Shown piece after piece: positions 6,597 to 8,044 of a DNA stretch of 8,044 nt. The notes under the pieces were generated by a model. The model had not been told where the DNA came from. It saw nothing but the letters and a program-made list of their open reading frames with translations, and ran no database searches. A program made the translations under genes and the position numbers. Numbering within the stretch: the stretch's first letter is position 1; each line of letters starts with the position of its first letter. Source of the stretch: Geobacter sp. (GTDB taxonomy: Bacteria > Desulfobacterota > Desulfuromonadia > Geobacterales > Geobacteraceae); contig DNRQ01000029.1 of assembly GCA_003499925.1 (NCBI GenBank), positions 1 to 8,044 of the forward strand, given 5' to 3'.

Positions 6597-7511
6597 GTGG
6601 CGGCTTTGCGGGATTTCTTCAGCCGAAAAGCTCCCTCCACTTCAAGGGGAGGGTCGGGGCGGGGATGGGGTAAAGGCCGGCTGCCGTGCGCCATGCCGCT
6701 GATCCTGGGATTCGCGCTTCTTTCCGGCTGCGGCAAGAAGGGGGCGCTGGTCCCGCCCGAGGCGCTCGCCCCGGCGCCGGTTTCCGACCTGGCCATCGCA
6801 CAGAAGGGTGCCCGCTTCGAGGTAACCTGGAGCGCGCCCTCCAGGGAGGAGGGAGGGGCGCCGCTCAGGGATCTGGCCGGCTTCCTGCTGTTCAGGCGCA
6901 CGCTGCTGCCGCCGGCGGAGGATTGCGAGGAATGCCCGGGCGCCTACTCTCAACTGGCCCGGATCGATCTCGACTTCCCGCAGGGTGTCCGGCGCATCGG
7001 CAACCGCCTGCTGGTCGACGACTACACCCCGAAGAAGGGAAAGAGCTACCAGTACAAGGTGCGCGCCTTCACCACGGGCGGCGCCCGGAGCAGGGACTCC
7101 AACCTGGCACGCCGCGCCGCCGTGACACCTCCCCTTCCTCCCGTGGTAGAAGCGCTCTCCTCCGCGACCGGGGTGGTGCTGGCCTTCGTGGCGCCCCCGC
7201 CCGAGGAGGGATCGCTGATCGGGTACAACATCTACCGCAGCAGACTCTCCGCCTCCGCTGAAGCTACGGCGGACACGTCCTCATCCGCTAAAGCTACGGC
7301 GGACACGTCCTCATCCGCTGAAGCTACGGCGGACCTGACCCTCTCCCCGCTGAACGCCGCACCGGTCACCGGCACCACCTACGAGGACAAGGAAATCCTC
7401 GTCGGGGAGCGCTACAGCTATACGGTGACGAGCCTCGCAGCGGTCAACGGGGAGACGGTGCAGAGCGCCCCGTCGAATCCGGCCGAAGGGGGGATCCTCG
7501 AGCGGGATTAG
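6597..7511 (+). CDS. FN3-domain lipoprotein
   Basis: A 304-residue predicted lipoprotein exported and anchored by a lipidated cysteine. The h-region MPLILGFALLSG ends in lipobox LSGC, with Cys45. The mature protein begins CGKKGALVPP, similar to the short CGxKGxLxxP start of LptM/YifL-type lipoproteins. Two fibronectin-type-III-like domains follow, about 58-170 and 178-297, with typical VTW and YQYKVRA or YSYTVTS strands; the second carries a 27-residue repeat insert (220-246). I chose GTG 6597 because GGAAGGAAGG lies just upstream and this start supplies a basic n-region. ATG 6693 would give a more compact signal peptide but lacks both a ribosome-binding site and positive charge. The n-region is largely encoded by hairpin repeat R5. 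It is probably translationally coupled to argH. Its function is unknown; FN3 domains suggest binding or a structural role in the envelope. Confidence 0.8.
   Translation: MAALRDFFSRKAPSTSRGGSGRGWGKGRLPCAMPLILGFALLSGCGKKGALVPPEALAPAPVSDLAIAQKGARFEVTWSAPSREEGGAPLRDLAGFLLFRRTLLPPAEDCEECPGAYSQLARIDLDFPQGVRRIGNRLLVDDYTPKKGKSYQYKVRAFTTGGARSRDSNLARRAAVTPPLPPVVEALSSATGVVLAFVAPPPEEGSLIGYNIYRSRLSASAEATADTSSSAKATADTSSSAEATADLTLSPLNAAPVTGTTYEDKEILVGERYSYTVTSLAAVNGETVQSAPSNPAEGGILERD
6631..6671 (+). repeat. REP-like hairpin repeat R5, inside the lipoprotein gene
   Basis: CCCTCC (6633-6638) pairs with GGAGGG (6648-6653), flanking CTTCAAG and one mismatch, and is followed by a G-rich tail to 6671. This is the same family as R1-R4 and R6 but more degenerate. 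It is read in frame as residues of about 12 to 25 (APSTSRGGSGRGWG) in the signal-peptide n-region. Confidence 0.6.
7254..7334 (+). repeat. 30-bp tandem repeat, 2.7 copies, in frame
   Basis: Units start at 7254, 7284 and 7314; the third is cut after 21 bases. Units one and two differ by one base (GAA/AAA). Because 30 bp is ten codons, the protein reads SAEATADTSS, SAKATADTSS, SAEATAD. The core GAAGCTACGGCGGAC resembles interspersed repeats that I recall from several bacterial genomes. It lies in a loop of the second FN3 domain, after GYNIYRS. Confidence 0.85.
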
Positions 7512-7521
7512 CCCCCTCTCC

Positions 7522-7548
7522 TTGCCTTTTTACCCCTTTCATGATAAT
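7522..7548 (+). promoter_or_regulatory. Possible gatC promoter
   Basis: TTGCCT (7522-7527) and GATAAT (7543-7548) are separated by 15 bases, shorter than the ideal 17. The stretch is AT-rich compared with its flanks and lies 55 bp before gatC. This is weak evidence for independent transcription of gatC. Confidence 0.3.
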
Positions 7549-7602
7549 AACCGGTAGCAAGCATTAACATCAGGGCGTGTCAGAGCGCACCTTGGAGCAG
7601 GC

Positions 7603-7890
7603 ATGAAGATCACGAGAGTTGAGGTTGAGCATGTGGCGCGGCTCGCCCGACTGGAGCTCACCGAGACCGAGCTGGACACCTTTACGGTGCAGATGGACTC
7701 GATACTCGCCTACGTAGAGAAACTGAACGCCCTTGACACCGAAGGGATCATACCGACCTCCCATGCGGTACCGATGGAAAACGCCTTCCGGCCCGATGAG
7801 CCGGGGCAGGCGATCGGCGTCGATGCCGCCCTGGCCAACGCCCCCAGGCACGCGGAGAGCTTCTTCAGGGTGCCCAAGGTGATTGAATAG
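7603..7890 (+). CDS. gatC: Asp/Glu-tRNA amidotransferase subunit C (GatC)
   Basis: The 95-residue GatC subunit of the GatCAB complex, which converts Glu-tRNA(Gln) to Gln-tRNA(Gln) and/or Asp-tRNA(Asn) to Asn-tRNA(Asn). GatC wraps around and stabilises GatA. The sequence has the family's VEHVARLARLEL helix (8-19) and the central ILAYVEKLNALDTEGI segment (34-49). The later PTSHAVPMENAFRPDEP stretch and the C-terminal ESFFRVPKVIE are also typical. Length is normal. A TTGGAG at 7592-7597 gives a 5-base spacer to ATG 7603. gatA usually follows directly, but the 154 bases to the window end hold only repeats, so gatA, if adjacent, lies further on. Confidence 0.95.
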   Translation: MKITRVEVEHVARLARLELTETELDTFTVQMDSILAYVEKLNALDTEGIIPTSHAVPMENAFRPDEPGQAIGVDAALANAPRHAESFFRVPKVIE

Positions 7891-7895
7891 AAAGT

Positions 7896-7914
7896 CCCCC
7901 TTTGAAAAAGGGGG
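7896..7914 (+). terminator. Hairpin after gatC, possible terminator
   Basis: A perfect 8-bp stem, CCCCCTTT (7896-7903) with AAAGGGGG (7907-7914), and a GAA loop, five bases after the gatC stop. There is no T-run after it, so termination is uncertain; it may stabilise or attenuate the transcript. Confidence 0.4.
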
Positions 7915-7975
7915 GAGAGATCAACCCTCTTATGACAACCTGATTAGCACTGATCTTCCGCATAGTGCACAAACA

Positions 7976-8016
7976 CCCCTCCCCCTTGATGGGGGAGGGC
8001 TGGGGAGAGGGGGAAA
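7976..8016 (+). repeat. REP-like hairpin repeat R6
   Basis: Plus-oriented copy with a 9-bp stem (7977-7985 with 7991-7999), loop TTGAT, and tail CTGGGGAGAGGGGGAAA. This is the cleanest copy in the window. The following GCTCGCATAAGCCT resembles the R3-R4 spacer. Confidence 0.8.
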
Positions 8017-8033
8017 AGCTCGCATAAGCCTCA

Positions 8034-8044
8034 CCCCCCCCCCC
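8034..8044. other. Terminal poly-C run, possibly the start of a further repeat copy
   Basis: Eleven C in a row end the window, after CTCA. By analogy with R3-R4 this may be the tail of a minus-oriented repeat cut by the window edge. A homopolymer at a sequence end could also be an assembly artefact. Confidence 0.35.

Noticed and set aside
7254..7334. CRISPR array
   Set aside because: The units are directly adjacent with no spacers, in frame inside a gene, and number fewer than three copies.

Overview
The window looks like part of the chromosome of a GC-rich member of the Geobacteraceae (Geobacter/Geomonas/Citrifermentans type). I base this on the late arginine-biosynthesis genes all on the plus strand, an FN3-type lipoprotein directly after argH, high-GC coding sequence, and many C/G-rich hairpin repeats between genes. 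The assignment rests on remembered family and gene-order resemblance, not on a search.

Layout: the 3' end of argD (1-445); a repeat-filled gap; argF (656-1567); a small MNT-type nucleotidyltransferase (1601-1897) overlapping a 20-codon stub that looks like the start of a lost HEPN partner (1890-1952); argG (1962-3182); a Shine-Dalgarno/hairpin leader and a NUDIX hydrolase (3242-3736); an AT-richer gap with an inverted repeat; a 389-residue uncharacterised protein with a nitrilase-like Glu-Lys-Cys pattern (3876-5045); a pair of oppositely oriented hairpin repeats; argH (5217-6593); an FN3 lipoprotein (6597-7511); gatC (7603-7890); and a non-coding tail with further repeats ending in a run of C. 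All genes are on the plus strand. No RNA gene, CRISPR array or transposase was seen.

ArgD, ArgF, ArgG and ArgH are the acetylornithine aminotransferase, ornithine carbamoyltransferase, argininosuccinate synthase and argininosuccinate lyase steps that lead to arginine. The core is interrupted twice by accessory cargo: the MNT/HEPN remnant between argF and argG, and the NUDIX plus nitrilase-like pair between argG and argH. GatC, at the end, is a subunit of the tRNA-dependent amidotransferase; its usual partners gatA and gatB are not in the window.

The most unusual points are a toxin-antitoxin module whose putative toxin has been cut down to a stub running into the argG ribosome-binding site; a consensus Shine-Dalgarno sequence separated from the NUDIX start by a perfect 12-bp hairpin; a nitrilase-like protein that I cannot assign to a described subfamily; and a lipoprotein gene that appears to have absorbed two different repeat elements in frame, one in its signal peptide and one in its second FN3 domain.
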